Shown here piece by piece: positions 16,768 through 25,410 of a stretch of 64,000 nt of DNA. Position numbers and translations under genes: made by a program. The notes under the pieces are model-generated. The model saw nothing but the letters and a program-made list of their open reading frames with translations. It did not search any database and was not told where the DNA came from. The first letter of the stretch is position 1; each line of letters begins with the position of its first letter. The DNA lies in assembly GCF_000691525.1 (NCBI RefSeq), contig NZ_JMDW01000005.1:334001-398000 (forward strand), given 5' to 3'. The DNA comes from Mycolicibacterium neoaurum ATCC 25795. Its GTDB lineage: Bacteria; Actinomycetota; Actinomycetes; Mycobacteriales; Mycobacteriaceae.

Positions 16768-17469
16768 GTGAAGAATGCTGTCGTGACCGGTGGCGGGTCG
16801 GGTATCGGGCAGGCCATCGCCGACCGACTGCGCGCCGACGGCTACCACGTCGCCATCCTGGATCTGAGCCCATCGGACACACCGAACGCGTTCGTCGCCG
16901 ACGTGACCGACCGGGCTGCCGTGGATACCGCGCTGGAGGCCATCCGGGCCCAGCTCGGTCCCGTCACGATCCTGGTCAACGCCGCCGGCCTGGACAGCTT
17001 CCGCAAGTTCACCGACACCTCGTTCGAACAGTGGCAGCGTGTCATCGACGTGAACCTCAACGGCACCTTCCACTGCATCCAGGCCGTGCTGCCCGGCATG
17101 GTCGAGGCCGGCTGGGGTCGGATCGTGAACATCTCGTCGTCCAGCACGCATTCGGGCCAGCCGTTCATGGCGCCTTACGTCGCGGCCAAGTCGGCGGTCA
17201 ACGGCCTGACCAAATCGCTGGCACTGGAGTACGGCCCGATGGGTATCACCGTCAACGCCGTACCCCCCGGTTTCATCGACACCCCGATGCTGCGCAAGGC
17301 CGAAGACCGGGGCTTCCTCGGCGACACCGCCAAGCAGATCGAGCAGACCCCGGTGCGCCGGATGGGCAGACCCGAGGACATCGCAGCGGCCTGTGCCTTC
17401 TTCATCTCCGAGGAGGCCGGCTACATCACCGGACAGATCCTGGGCGTCAACGGCGGCCGGAACACCTGA
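16768..17469 (+). CDS. SDR family oxidoreductase
   Basis: This encodes 233 residues, a classical short-chain dehydrogenase. The Rossmann motif is TGGGSGIG (about 7-14), followed by NAAG, the catalytic Ser region SSSST and YVAAK (Tyr/Lys near 146/150). The C-terminus GYITGQILGVNGGRNT is typical. It starts with GTG, 7 bases after a full AGGAGG. It probably oxidises a hydroxyl of the substrate or a hydroxyacyl-CoA. It heads an operon with a mycofactocin SDR, a ferredoxin and a P450, downstream of an operator-like palindrome. Confidence 0.88.
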   Translation: MKNAVVTGGGSGIGQAIADRLRADGYHVAILDLSPSDTPNAFVADVTDRAAVDTALEAIRAQLGPVTILVNAAGLDSFRKFTDTSFEQWQRVIDVNLNGTFHCIQAVLPGMVEAGWGRIVNISSSSTHSGQPFMAPYVAAKSAVNGLTKSLALEYGPMGITVNAVPPGFIDTPMLRKAEDRGFLGDTAKQIEQTPVRRMGRPEDIAAACAFFISEEAGYITGQILGVNGGRNT

Positions 17470-17486
17470 AAGCGAGAGGGCTATTC

Positions 17487-18368
17487 ATGGGTACGACAGC
17501 AAGCAGCGCAGGCCGGGTTGCCGGGAAGGTCGCTTTCATCACCGGCGCTGCCCGCGGCCAGGGCCGCAGCCACGCGATCCGGCTCGCCGAAGAGGGCGCT
17601 GACATCATCGCCGTCGACATCTGCAGGAACTACGACACCGTCGGCTACCCGATGGCCACCGCCGAGGATCTCGAGGAGACCAAGAACTACGTCGAGAAGA
17701 CCGGTCGCCGCATCGTCACCGCCCAAGCCGATGTGCGCAGCGAGACCGAGCTTCGGACGGCGCTGGACGCCGGGCTGGCCGAATTGGGCAAGGTCGACAT
17801 CGTCGTCGCGCAGGCCGGTATCGCCGCAATGAAGGGCCAGCCGGGGATGCAGGCATGGACCGACGGCATCAACACCAACTTCGTCGGCACAATCAATGCC
17901 ATCCAGGTCGCGCTACCGCACCTGAACGAGGGCGCTTCCATCATCGCGACGGCCTCGGCGGCGGCCCTGATGGACGCACACAACAAACCCAATCCGGGCA
18001 ACGATCCCGGCGGCATGGGCTACATGGTCAGCAAGCGGCTGATCTCGGAGTACGTGCACTACCTGGCCACCGAGCTGGCCGTGCGGGGCATCCGCGCCAA
18101 TGTGGTCCATCCGACCAACTGCAATACCGACATGCTGCAGAGCGAGCCGATGTACCGCTCGTTCCGTCCGGACCTGGAGAACCCGACCCGCGCCGACGCC
18201 GAGCCGGTGTTCAGCGTGCAACAGGCCATGAAGGTCAACTACATCGAACCCGAGGACATCAGCAACGCCGTGTTGTGGCTGGCCTCGGACGAATCCCGGT
18301 TCGTCACCGGTATGCAGCTGCGGGTCGACGCCGGTGGCTACCTCAAGTGGTACGACTACCACGTCTGA
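17487..18368 (+). CDS. Mycofactocin-dependent SDR oxidoreductase
   Basis: This encodes 293 residues. It carries the Rossmann motif TGAARGQGRSHAIRLAEEGA followed by the insertion DICRNYDTVGYPMATAEDLE, which marks the mycofactocin-coupled SDR subfamily. These enzymes keep NAD bound and pass electrons to mycofactocin. YMVSK provides the catalytic Tyr/Lys. The longer open frame upstream is a shadow of the previous SDR; ATG 17487 follows AGCGAGAGGG. Mycofactocin SDRs typically oxidise alcohols or carveol-like and steroid-like hydroxyls. No mycofactocin biosynthesis gene is in the window. Confidence 0.88.
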   Translation: MGTTASSAGRVAGKVAFITGAARGQGRSHAIRLAEEGADIIAVDICRNYDTVGYPMATAEDLEETKNYVEKTGRRIVTAQADVRSETELRTALDAGLAELGKVDIVVAQAGIAAMKGQPGMQAWTDGINTNFVGTINAIQVALPHLNEGASIIATASAAALMDAHNKPNPGNDPGGMGYMVSKRLISEYVHYLATELAVRGIRANVVHPTNCNTDMLQSEPMYRSFRPDLENPTRADAEPVFSVQQAMKVNYIEPEDISNAVLWLASDESRFVTGMQLRVDAGGYLKWYDYHV

Positions 18369-18402
18369 TGCTTTCAGCAGAGAACCGAAAGGGGCTGATC
18401 CA

Positions 18403-18594
18403 GTGAAGGTTTCGGTTGACGGAAGTCGCTGCCAGGGCCACACCCTGTGCGCGATGATCGCGCCCGACGCGTTCGAACTCGACGATGTCGACGGGCATGC
18501 CTCACCCGCCTCGGATGTGGTGCCCGCCGACCAGGAGGACGCGGTCCGCGAGGCCGTCCACTCCTGTCCGGAGCAGGCCATCATCATCGAATGA
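18403..18594 (+). CDS. Small 3Fe-4S/4Fe-4S ferredoxin
   Basis: This encodes 63 residues, a mycobacterial P450-type ferredoxin. Cluster ligands are in CQGHTLC and SCPEQAI, with His at the variable fourth position. It starts with GTG. A 12-codon frame from the previous gene's stop ends on this start (GTGA), overlapping a GAAAGGGG ribosome site. The P450 that follows is the obvious electron acceptor. Confidence 0.9.
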   Translation: MKVSVDGSRCQGHTLCAMIAPDAFELDDVDGHASPASDVVPADQEDAVREAVHSCPEQAIIIE

Positions 18595-18649
18595 CGCTGC
18601 CGCCCAACCCGACAACGCCATGAAAAATGGGCCACGAAGAAAGCAAGCA

Positions 18650-20017
18650 ATGACCATCGATGACATCTCGGCCGACGAGGACCGCAAGAAGAACACCTAC
18701 CACTTCGACCGGCACACCCCGGAATATCGGCTGCAATTCGAGAAGATCACCGAGGAGATGCAGTCCAAGTGCCCGCTGGCGTGGACCGACGTCTACGACG
18801 GGCACTGGGTTGCCGCCGACAGTAAGCATGTCTTCGAGCTCGCCCGCTGCCCGGCGGTGTCGAACCATCACGACATCTCCGGTGAGACGCCGTTCAAGGG
18901 CATCACCATCCCGAAGGCCAGCCGTGCCACCGTGGTGCGCGGCGGCATCCTGGAGATGGACGAGCCCGAGCACAGCGCCTATCGGGGCGCGCTGAACCCC
19001 TACCTGTCCCCCGCCGCGATCAAACGCTGGGAACCGTTCGTCGACGAGATCACCCGCGCCGCACTCGACGAACACATCGAGTCGGGCAGCATCGACTTCG
19101 TCGACCACCTGGCCAACGTGGTGCCCGCGGTGTTCACGCTGGCCATGATGGGCCTGGATCTCAAAAAGTGGCAGGTTTACAGCGAGCCCACCCACGCTTC
19201 GGTCTATACCCCCGAGCACGCCCCGGAACGCGAGAAGATCAACGAGCAGCACCGTGAGATGGGCATCGACATCATCACCAACATGATGGAGATCCGTGAG
19301 AATCCACGACCGGGCCTGGTCAACGCCATGTTGCAGCTGCGCATCGACGGCGAGCCGGCGCCCGACATGGAGATCCTCGGCAACCTGGGCCTGGTCATCG
19401 GTGGTGGATTCGACACCACCACCGCGTTGACCGCACACGCCCTGGAGTGGCTCGGGGAACATCCCGACGAGCGCGAGCGGCTCTCCCGCGACCGCGACAC
19501 GCTGCTGAACCCGGCCACCGAGGAGTTCCTGCGCTTTTTCACCCCCGCTCCGGGCGATGGCAGGACCTTTGCCGAGGATGTCGAGGTCGAGGGACAGCAG
19601 TTCAAGCAGTACGAGCGGCTGTGGCTGTCCTGGGCGATGGCCAACCGCGACCCCGCGGTCTTCGACCAGCCCAACGAGCTGATCATGGACCGGAAGGGCA
19701 ACCGGCACTTCAGCTTCGGGATCGGAGTGCACCGCTGCGTCGGTTCCAACGTGGCCCGCACGGTGTTCAAGTCCATGCTGACCGCCGTGCTGGACCGGAT
19801 GCCGGATTACGTGTGCGACCCCGAGGGCACCGTGCACTACGACACCATCGGGGTGATCCAGGGCATGCGCAACCTGCCCGCGACCTTCACCCCGGGCAAG
19901 CGGCAGGGCCCCGGCCTGGACGAGACGCTGGACAACCTGCAGCGCATCTGCAACGAGCAGGAGCTGGCCCGGCCGATCACCGAGCGTAAGGAAAAGGCCG
20001 TCATCGACTGGAAGTGA
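18650..20017 (+). CDS. Cytochrome P450
   Basis: This encodes 455 residues. The heme-binding loop is FSFGIGVHRCVGSNVAR (Cys near residue 365), the I-helix segment is IGGGFDTTTA and the K-helix ExxR is EEFLR. All essential P450 features are intact. The ATG at 18650 is chosen because family similarity begins near there; ATG 18620 would add ten residues without a ribosome site. It is translated with the ferredoxin 56 bases upstream and two dehydrogenases. Hydroxylation of an imported hydrophobic compound, followed by alcohol oxidation, fits the operon. The CYP family is not identified. Confidence 0.9.
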   Translation: MTIDDISADEDRKKNTYHFDRHTPEYRLQFEKITEEMQSKCPLAWTDVYDGHWVAADSKHVFELARCPAVSNHHDISGETPFKGITIPKASRATVVRGGILEMDEPEHSAYRGALNPYLSPAAIKRWEPFVDEITRAALDEHIESGSIDFVDHLANVVPAVFTLAMMGLDLKKWQVYSEPTHASVYTPEHAPEREKINEQHREMGIDIITNMMEIRENPRPGLVNAMLQLRIDGEPAPDMEILGNLGLVIGGGFDTTTALTAHALEWLGEHPDERERLSRDRDTLLNPATEEFLRFFTPAPGDGRTFAEDVEVEGQQFKQYERLWLSWAMANRDPAVFDQPNELIMDRKGNRHFSFGIGVHRCVGSNVARTVFKSMLTAVLDRMPDYVCDPEGTVHYDTIGVIQGMRNLPATFTPGKRQGPGLDETLDNLQRICNEQELARPITERKEKAVIDWK

Positions 20018-20066
20018 CCCGCCGCCGCCCCCACCGACGGCGGGAATGAGCTGCCGTTTTGGCAGC
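20018..20066 (+). terminator. Double hairpin after P450 operon
   Basis: CCCGCCG/CGGCGGG (20018-20024 with 20038-20044) is followed by GCTGCC-GTTTT-GGCAGC (20050-20066). These two stems lie right after the P450 stop and could end the operon, although no T-run follows. Confidence 0.4.
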
Positions 20067-20208
20067 GTTGCTGCCGGGTAAAGGACTTGCATGGATCAAC
20101 GGCGATCCTGTTAGCCTTTTGATCACAAAGATGTGTAACAAATCAGATGCCCTCCACGACAAGGAGGATGTCGCCCGAATCAGTCGGGTGGGGAAAGGTA
20201 TAAACCAC

Positions 20209-20547
20209 ATGCTCAAGGTGTCGCGCACGAAGCTGGCCGTCGTGATCGGCGGGATCGCAGTAGCGCTGCCGATGTCGGCCGGGATCGCCTCTGCCCAGCC
20301 CGACCTCAGCAATGTCGTCAACACGACCTGCACGTATGACCAGGTGATGGCCGCGATGAACGCCCAGCAGCCCGACCTGGCCGCCCAGTTCAACGCTCAG
20401 CCCATGGCTCTCGGGATGCTGCGGACCTTCCTGTCCTCCGGTCCCGCCGAGCGGCAGAACACGGTCAACCAGATCGCCGCCTACCCGGGCGCTGCGAGCT
20501 ACCTGGGTGCCGTGCAGAACCTGGCGGGTACCTGCAACAACTACTGA
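20209..20547 (+). CDS. Hemophore-related secreted protein
   Basis: This encodes 112 residues: a signal peptide (MLKVSRTKLAVVIGGIAVAL, cleavage after GIASA), then an all-helical mature domain. Its two Cys (TTCTYDQVMAAMNAQQPDLA and the final LAGTCNNY) are placed as in mycobacterial hemophore-related proteins of the heme-binding MHB type. It is exported and probably binds heme or a similar hydrophobic ligand. It is monocistronic, between a double hairpin upstream and a strong intrinsic terminator downstream. There is no visible link to the catabolic genes. Confidence 0.78.
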   Translation: MLKVSRTKLAVVIGGIAVALPMSAGIASAQPDLSNVVNTTCTYDQVMAAMNAQQPDLAAQFNAQPMALGMLRTFLSSGPAERQNTVNQIAAYPGAASYLGAVQNLAGTCNNY

Positions 20548-20562
20548 CCCGCAGAACATGAG

Positions 20563-20597
20563 AACGTCCCGCCCTCCGGTCCGGAGGGCGGGACGTT
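20563..20597 (+). terminator. Strong intrinsic terminator
   Basis: Perfect 17-bp arms (AACGTCCCGCCCTCCGG and its complement) meet around one base. They are followed by TTTTC, 16 bases after the hemophore-like gene's stop. Confidence 0.85.
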
Positions 20598-20624
20598 TTC
20601 TGTATGACGTCGTCTTGCGCGGTG

Positions 20625-20749
20625 ACCTGGTTTCAGCCGCATCGGTGTGTGCTGCGTCTCGGCTGAAGCCGGGTAGCCCGCGACGACGAGATACCTACCT
20701 GGGTTCAGCCGACTCGGATGAACGCGCGCTTCGGCTGAACCCAGGTAGG
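20625..20749. repeat. Two related tandem palindromes in intergenic DNA
   Basis: The second element has perfect 19-bp arms, 20694-20712 and 20731-20749 (CCTACCTGGGTTCAGCCGA and its complement), around an 18-base loop. The first has weaker arms of the same sequence type, ACCTGGTTTCAGCC (20625-20638) and GGCTGAAGCCGGGT. Both lie between convergent genes, so they may be bidirectional terminators or copies of a dispersed palindromic repeat. Confidence 0.65.
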
Positions 20750-20763
20750 GCCGCCGCGCGACC

Positions 20764-21939
20764 TCAGCCGCGCGGCAGGCCGAGCACCTGCTGGGCGATG
20801 ATGTTGCGCTGGATCTCCGATGTGCCACCGGCGATGGTGCCCGAGAAGCTGCGGGCGTACCGCTCGAACCAGCTCGCGTAGTAGTGGTCCAGATTCATGT
20901 GCGCGTACGGACCGCTGAACGACGGATGGATCAACCCCTCGGCGCCGGCGGCGACGAGCGCATTGTTCGATGCCCGCAACTCGGCCTCGGCGCCGAGCAG
21001 CTTGGGCACCGACACCGACGCGACGTCGACCTCACCGCGGGCGGCCTTCGCCAGCCCGACCGATCCGAGCAGCCGTAGTGCCTGGTAGTCCATGATGGTG
21101 CTGGCAAGCTGATCGCGTTCCAGCGGAGTGGACGGGGTGAAGTCGCCGATGGAGTTGGCGATCCGGTCGGCGAAGCCCAGCCACATCATGGTGCGCTCGT
21201 GTCCGAGGGAGCCGTTGGCCACCTTCCAGCCGCCGTTGAGCGGCCCGACGAGGTTCTCGGCGGGCACCCGGACATCGGCGAAGAAGACCTCGTTGAAATC
21301 CTTGTTGCCCTCGCCGCAGATGTCGGCGAACGGTCGGCACACCACGCCCTCGATGTCGGTCGGGATGATCAGGACGCTGATTCCCTTGTGCTTGGGCGCA
21401 TCCGGATCGGTGCGTACGAACGTCAGCAGCCAGTCGGCATCGTGGGCACCGGAGGTCCACACCTTCTGTCCGTTCACCACGAAATCGTCACCGTCACGAA
21501 CTGCCTTGGTGCGCAACGAGGCCAGGTCCGATCCGGCACTGGGCTCACTCATGCCCAGCGATGCGGTCTTCTCACCGCGCAGCACCGGGACCGCCCACTT
21601 CTGCTTCTGCTCCTCGCTGCCGAACGAGATCAGCGACGCGGCAATGATGTTGACGCCCTGGGGGTTGAAGCTGTGGTAGATCCGGCGACGGCACAGTTCT
21701 TCCAAATGCACGTAGGTCTGCAACACCGTGGCGTTGCGGCCGCCGAATTCGGGGGGCTGAGCGGGCAGCAGCCAGCCGTTGTCGAACAGCAGTCGCTGCC
21801 AGTCGCGGGCCCACTGCGGCATGTGCGAGACCGAGCGCGGACGCTCCAACGTCTGCGCTGCGGAGGGCAGATGTTCGTCGAGGAAAGCCGAGAACTCGGC
21901 ACGGAACTCCTCGACTTCGGGATCAAATTCGAGTTGCAT
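20764..21939 (-). CDS. Acyl-CoA dehydrogenase, larger subunit
   Basis: This encodes 391 residues, a complete FadE-type flavoprotein with the FAD/substrate motif GMSEPSAGSDLASLRT and the C-terminal loop AGGTSEIQRNIIAQQVLGLP. The canonical catalytic Glu of the YEG loop is not present there. It overlaps the next FadE gene by 17 bases. Such adjacent large/small FadE pairs (e.g. FadE26-FadE27, FadE28-FadE29) form alpha2beta2 enzymes that act on steroid side-chain CoA esters. It probably dehydrogenates a bulky acyl-CoA, but the substrate is unknown. Confidence 0.88.
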   Translation of the reverse strand: MQLEFDPEVEEFRAEFSAFLDEHLPSAAQTLERPRSVSHMPQWARDWQRLLFDNGWLLPAQPPEFGGRNATVLQTYVHLEELCRRRIYHSFNPQGVNIIAASLISFGSEEQKQKWAVPVLRGEKTASLGMSEPSAGSDLASLRTKAVRDGDDFVVNGQKVWTSGAHDADWLLTFVRTDPDAPKHKGISVLIIPTDIEGVVCRPFADICGEGNKDFNEVFFADVRVPAENLVGPLNGGWKVANGSLGHERTMMWLGFADRIANSIGDFTPSTPLERDQLASTIMDYQALRLLGSVGLAKAARGEVDVASVSVPKLLGAEAELRASNNALVAAGAEGLIHPSFSGPYAHMNLDHYYASWFERYARSFSGTIAGGTSEIQRNIIAQQVLGLPRG

Positions 21940-22945
21940 CGAACTCCTCGGCGATGAGAGCGCGGTGTTGCGCGGCGCCGCCGAGCAGAAGCTCGCCGGC
22001 CTTGGCGCGTTTCAGCGCGAATTGAAGGTCGTTCTCCCAGGTGAAGCCCATGGCTCCGAAGGTCTGCAGCCCGTGCTGGAACACCAGGGTCTGGCACTCT
22101 CCCGCGCTGGCCTTGGCCATGGCAGCGGCGATCCGGCGGCGCGGGTCGTCGGCGGCGATGGTGAGCGCGGCGAAGTAGGACAGCGCCCGCGCCCGCTCGA
22201 TCGCCACGTACATATCGGTCGCCTTGTGCTGGATCGCCTGGAACGAGCCGATCGGCACACCGAATTGATAGCGGCTCTTGGCGTGATCGAGAGCCAGATC
22301 CAACACCCGTTGGCAGGCACCGACCATCGTGATCGCCATGCCCATCAGCGCGATGTGCCGGGCATTCTCGACCAGTGCGCGGGTGTCCGACGGGTCCAGG
22401 TCCAACCGGTCGGACTCCTCGACCCGCACGGAATCGAAGCTCACTTCCGCCACGTGCAACACCGGATCGAACACGTCGCGGCGCCGGCGCGCGGCCACGC
22501 CCGCATCGATGACGAACACTCCGGCCGGGGCCACCACCGCCAGCCGCTCGGCGCGGTCACCGTCGAGGACGAATTTGGAGGTGCCGTCGAGGACCCAACC
22601 GTCGACCGACCAGTTCGCGCTGACACCGTCGTAGACCGCCGCCCCCGCGGTGTGCGGATCGAACCGATCACCGACCAGCGGCGCGAATTGGGACAGCGTG
22701 GCCAGGAACGGGGTCGGGTCGGTTGCGCGGCCCAGTTGCTCCAGCACTATCGCGAGTTCGACCGCGTTATCGGGATCGGTCAACTCGGTCCAGCCCGCCT
22801 CCAGGTAGGAGCGCCACAGTGGCTCGGCACCGTCATGTTTGCCCTCTGCAATGGAGCGCACCAAGGAAGGCGGGCACTGCTTGTCCACCGCATCGCGCAC
22901 CGTCTCTTGCCAAAGCCGCTGATCAGCGTCGAACTCCAGAAGCAT
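21923..22945 (-). CDS. Acyl-CoA dehydrogenase, smaller subunit
   Basis: This encodes 340 residues. It keeps the ACAD fold (KSRYQFGVPIGSFQAIQHK; HGLQTFGAMGFTWENDLQ) but lacks a clear TEPxxGSD flavin motif and the C-terminal TSEIQ loop. That is expected for the partner subunit of a heterotetrameric FadE. The start at 22945 follows GGGAGGTGCCGG. It is the first gene of the pair, and an operator-like palindrome lies about 34 bases upstream. Confidence 0.85.
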   Translation of the reverse strand: MLLEFDADQRLWQETVRDAVDKQCPPSLVRSIAEGKHDGAEPLWRSYLEAGWTELTDPDNAVELAIVLEQLGRATDPTPFLATLSQFAPLVGDRFDPHTAGAAVYDGVSANWSVDGWVLDGTSKFVLDGDRAERLAVVAPAGVFVIDAGVAARRRRDVFDPVLHVAEVSFDSVRVEESDRLDLDPSDTRALVENARHIALMGMAITMVGACQRVLDLALDHAKSRYQFGVPIGSFQAIQHKATDMYVAIERARALSYFAALTIAADDPRRRIAAAMAKASAGECQTLVFQHGLQTFGAMGFTWENDLQFALKRAKAGELLLGGAAQHRALIAEEFDATRI

Positions 22946-22978
22946 CCGGCACCTCCCGCCTCTCCCTTGTTCCGTCCG

Positions 22979-22999
22979 TGCGAGAATACCATTCTCATA
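22979..22999. promoter_or_regulatory. Operator-like palindrome upstream of FadE pair
   Basis: Arms TGCGAGAAT and ATTCTCATA flank ACC, a close match to the perfect site at 60503-60523. It is 34 bases upstream of the FadE start. A half-site, ATTCTCA, follows at 23012. Confidence 0.6.
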
Positions 23000-23102
23000 T
23001 TGCGATGCATCATTCTCACCAAGCATCACCGCAGACTTGGGGCCAGTGGGTCACCCCGACAGTCCTTGATCATTGCTACCAGCGGGGATGCGAATCGGAC
23101 GG

Positions 23103-23123
23103 CCTGAGAACATTATTCTTGCT
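23103..23123. promoter_or_regulatory. Weaker operator-like site upstream of amidohydrolase
   Basis: Arms CCTGAGAAC and ATTCTTGCT flank ATT, in the same 9-3-9 layout. It lies 30 bases upstream of the start at 23153, on the plus-strand side of the divergent region. Confidence 0.4.
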
Positions 23124-23152
23124 ATCGAAGAACAACGATCTACACTGATGTC

Positions 23153-24265
23153 ATGAGGGACCTGCCCGACGGTGCCGGCGGTGTTGTGCGCACACCCGTG
23201 ATCGATACCAGCGTGCACATCTTCGTCGAGTCGAACAAAGACCTGCGCAAGAACTTCCTGCAGGAACCCTTCCGCAGCCGCGGATTCCCGGACTACGAAA
23301 TGGACTGGTACGGCGCACCCGGTGGCGAATATGCTCCTCGCACCGAAGGTCCCGATGGTCGGTACCCGGGCTCGGACCCCGCGGTCGCCGCGCAGCATCT
23401 ATTCACCGACCGTGGCGTCGACATCGCGATCCTGCACCCGATGACCCGCGGCATCATGCCCGATCGCCACCTGGGCACCGCACTGGCCGCCGCGCACAAC
23501 GAGATGATGGTGAGCCGCTGGCTCGAGCATTCCGAGTTCGGCGAGCGCTTCCGCGGCACCGTCCGGGTGAACCCGGACGATATCGCCGGGGCGCTACGTG
23601 AGATAGCGAAGTACAAGGACCATCCGCGCGTGGTTCAGCTCGGAATCCCACTGCAGTCCCGTGAGCTCTACGGCAAACCACAATTCTGGCCGCTCTGGGA
23701 AGCCGCCGTCGACGCAGGCCTACCGGTGGCCGTGCATTTCGAGGTCGGCTCCGGAGTGATGCTGCCGCCGACCCCGAACGGGCTGACCCGCACCTACGAG
23801 CAGTACGTCGGCTTCACCGCATTGAATTTCCTCTATCACCTGATGAACATGATCGCCGAGGGTGTGTTCGAAAACTGGCCGGAGTTGAAGTTCGTGTGGG
23901 CCGACGGCGCCGCCGACCTGTTGACCCCGTTCATCTGGCGAATGGATTGTTTCGGTCGGCCCCATCTGGAGCAGACCCCGTGGGCGCCGAAGATGCCCAG
24001 CGATTATCTGCCCGGACATGTGTTCTTCGTCGAGGGCAGCCTCGACGGCCCCGGTGACGTCGAATTCGCCGGTGAATGGGCCGGTTTCACCGGAAAAGAT
24101 GACATGGTGATGTACGGCTCCAGCTATCCACACTGGCAGCTCAACGAACTGAGCGTGCCCGGCGCCTACAGCGCCGAGCAGCGCGACAAGTTGTGCTGGC
24201 GCAATGCCGCTGCGCTGTACGGGATCGAAGTCGGGGCAATCGCGAACGAGGAGGCACGCCTATGA
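23153..24265 (+). CDS. Amidohydrolase-2 family protein, probable non-catalytic partner
   Basis: This encodes 370 residues of the Amidohydro_2 (ACMSD-like) TIM-barrel group. Several metal ligands are changed: the HxH motif reads DTSVH (Ser20, His22), the second His position is WADGA, and the late Asp is replaced in YGSSYPHW. One His (VAVHFEVG) remains. The next gene is a paralogue with a better-preserved site and overlaps it by ATGA, so a heteromer of a degenerate and an active subunit is the best inference. The substrate is unknown; members include decarboxylases and hydrolases. Confidence 0.78.
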   Translation: MRDLPDGAGGVVRTPVIDTSVHIFVESNKDLRKNFLQEPFRSRGFPDYEMDWYGAPGGEYAPRTEGPDGRYPGSDPAVAAQHLFTDRGVDIAILHPMTRGIMPDRHLGTALAAAHNEMMVSRWLEHSEFGERFRGTVRVNPDDIAGALREIAKYKDHPRVVQLGIPLQSRELYGKPQFWPLWEAAVDAGLPVAVHFEVGSGVMLPPTPNGLTRTYEQYVGFTALNFLYHLMNMIAEGVFENWPELKFVWADGAADLLTPFIWRMDCFGRPHLEQTPWAPKMPSDYLPGHVFFVEGSLDGPGDVEFAGEWAGFTGKDDMVMYGSSYPHWQLNELSVPGAYSAEQRDKLCWRNAAALYGIEVGAIANEEARL

Positions 24266-25407
24266 CCACCACCGCCAATGCCCGGGTGCCCGCCGCCGAA
24301 CGCATCGGGGTGCGCTGCGTCGACTCCGATGTCCATCCCGCGCCACGCTCCGGCGACCTCGGCCAGTACATCCCGGAGCCGTGGCGCAGCAAGTACTTCG
24401 GCACCCATAAGGTCGGCGACCAGATCTACTACGACGCCCCCGACTATGCGCACTCCTACGCGATGCGCCTGGATGCCTTTCCCGATGATGGCGAATTCGC
24501 TTGCAGCGATCCCGAACTCGCGTTCAAGCAGCTGATCATGGAGGCCGGTGCGGATATCGCGATCCTGGAGCCTGCCGCGTACCCGGCGCGCATCCCAGAA
24601 GCTCAGCACGCGATGTCGGTGGCGCTCAACCACTGGCAGGCCAACCACTGGCTGGACAGCGAGAACAACTGGCACGAGCGATGGCGGGGCTCGATATGCC
24701 TGGCGATCGAGGAACCGGAACGCAGCGTCGAGGAGATCGAGAACTGGGCCGATCACCCCTACATGTCCCAGATACTCATCAAGGCCGAACCGCGACCGTC
24801 GTGGGGCAACCCCAAGTACGACCCGATCTGGGCCGCCGCGACCAAGCACGACATCCCGGTCAGCTGTCACCTTTCCCGGAGCCACTTCGACGAGTTGCCG
24901 ATGCCTCCGGTCGGATTGCCCAGCTACAACCACGATTTCATGGTCACCTACTCGCTGCTGGCGGCCAACCAGGTGATGAGCCTGATCTTCGATGGCACTT
25001 TCGACCGGCATCCGACGCTGAAGATCGTCTTCGTCGAACACGCCTTCACCTGGATCCTGCCGCTGATGTGGCGGATGGACGCGTTGTACCAGGCCCGCAA
25101 GTCCTGGGTGGAGATCAAGCGCAAACCCAGCGAGTACGTGAAGGACCACATCAAGTTCACCACCCAGCCACTGGATTATCCGGAGAACAAGACCGAGTTG
25201 ACCCGGGCCTTCGAATGGATGGAGTGCGAGAAGATCCTGTTGTTCAGCAGCGACTACCCGCACTGGACCTTCGACGATCCACGCTGGCTGGTCAAGCACC
25301 TGCCCGAGCACGCCCGCGAACCAATCATGTTCCGCAACGCGCAGGCCACCTACCGAAATGTGCCGGACACCGTGCCGGCGCTCGAGGGCCAGGTCAGGGT
25401 CTTCTGA
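24262..25407 (+). CDS. Amidohydrolase-2 family protein
   Basis: This encodes 381 residues, a TIM-barrel metal enzyme of the Amidohydro_2 group. Candidate ligands are Asp23 and His25 (VDSDVHP), His in VSCHLSRSH, His in VFVEHAFTW and Asp in LFSSDYPHW. The first position of the usual HxH is Asp, a known variation in this group. ATG 24262 overlaps the stop of its paralogue (ATGA), which overrides the longer upstream frame. A Rieske ferredoxin follows 3 bases downstream. Decarboxylation or C-C/C-N hydrolysis are both possible. Confidence 0.82.
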   Translation: MTTTANARVPAAERIGVRCVDSDVHPAPRSGDLGQYIPEPWRSKYFGTHKVGDQIYYDAPDYAHSYAMRLDAFPDDGEFACSDPELAFKQLIMEAGADIAILEPAAYPARIPEAQHAMSVALNHWQANHWLDSENNWHERWRGSICLAIEEPERSVEEIENWADHPYMSQILIKAEPRPSWGNPKYDPIWAAATKHDIPVSCHLSRSHFDELPMPPVGLPSYNHDFMVTYSLLAANQVMSLIFDGTFDRHPTLKIVFVEHAFTWILPLMWRMDALYQARKSWVEIKRKPSEYVKDHIKFTTQPLDYPENKTELTRAFEWMECEKILLFSSDYPHWTFDDPRWLVKHLPEHAREPIMFRNAQATYRNVPDTVPALEGQVRVF

Positions 25408-25410
25408 CCG

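Noticed and set aside
18368..18406. 12-codon bridging frame before the ferredoxin
   Set aside because: Very short and containing the ribosome site; mentioned only as possible coupling, not called as a gene.
20558..20566. ATGAGAACG resembling an operator arm
   Set aside because: It overlaps the stem of the intrinsic terminator downstream of a gene and has no partner arm.
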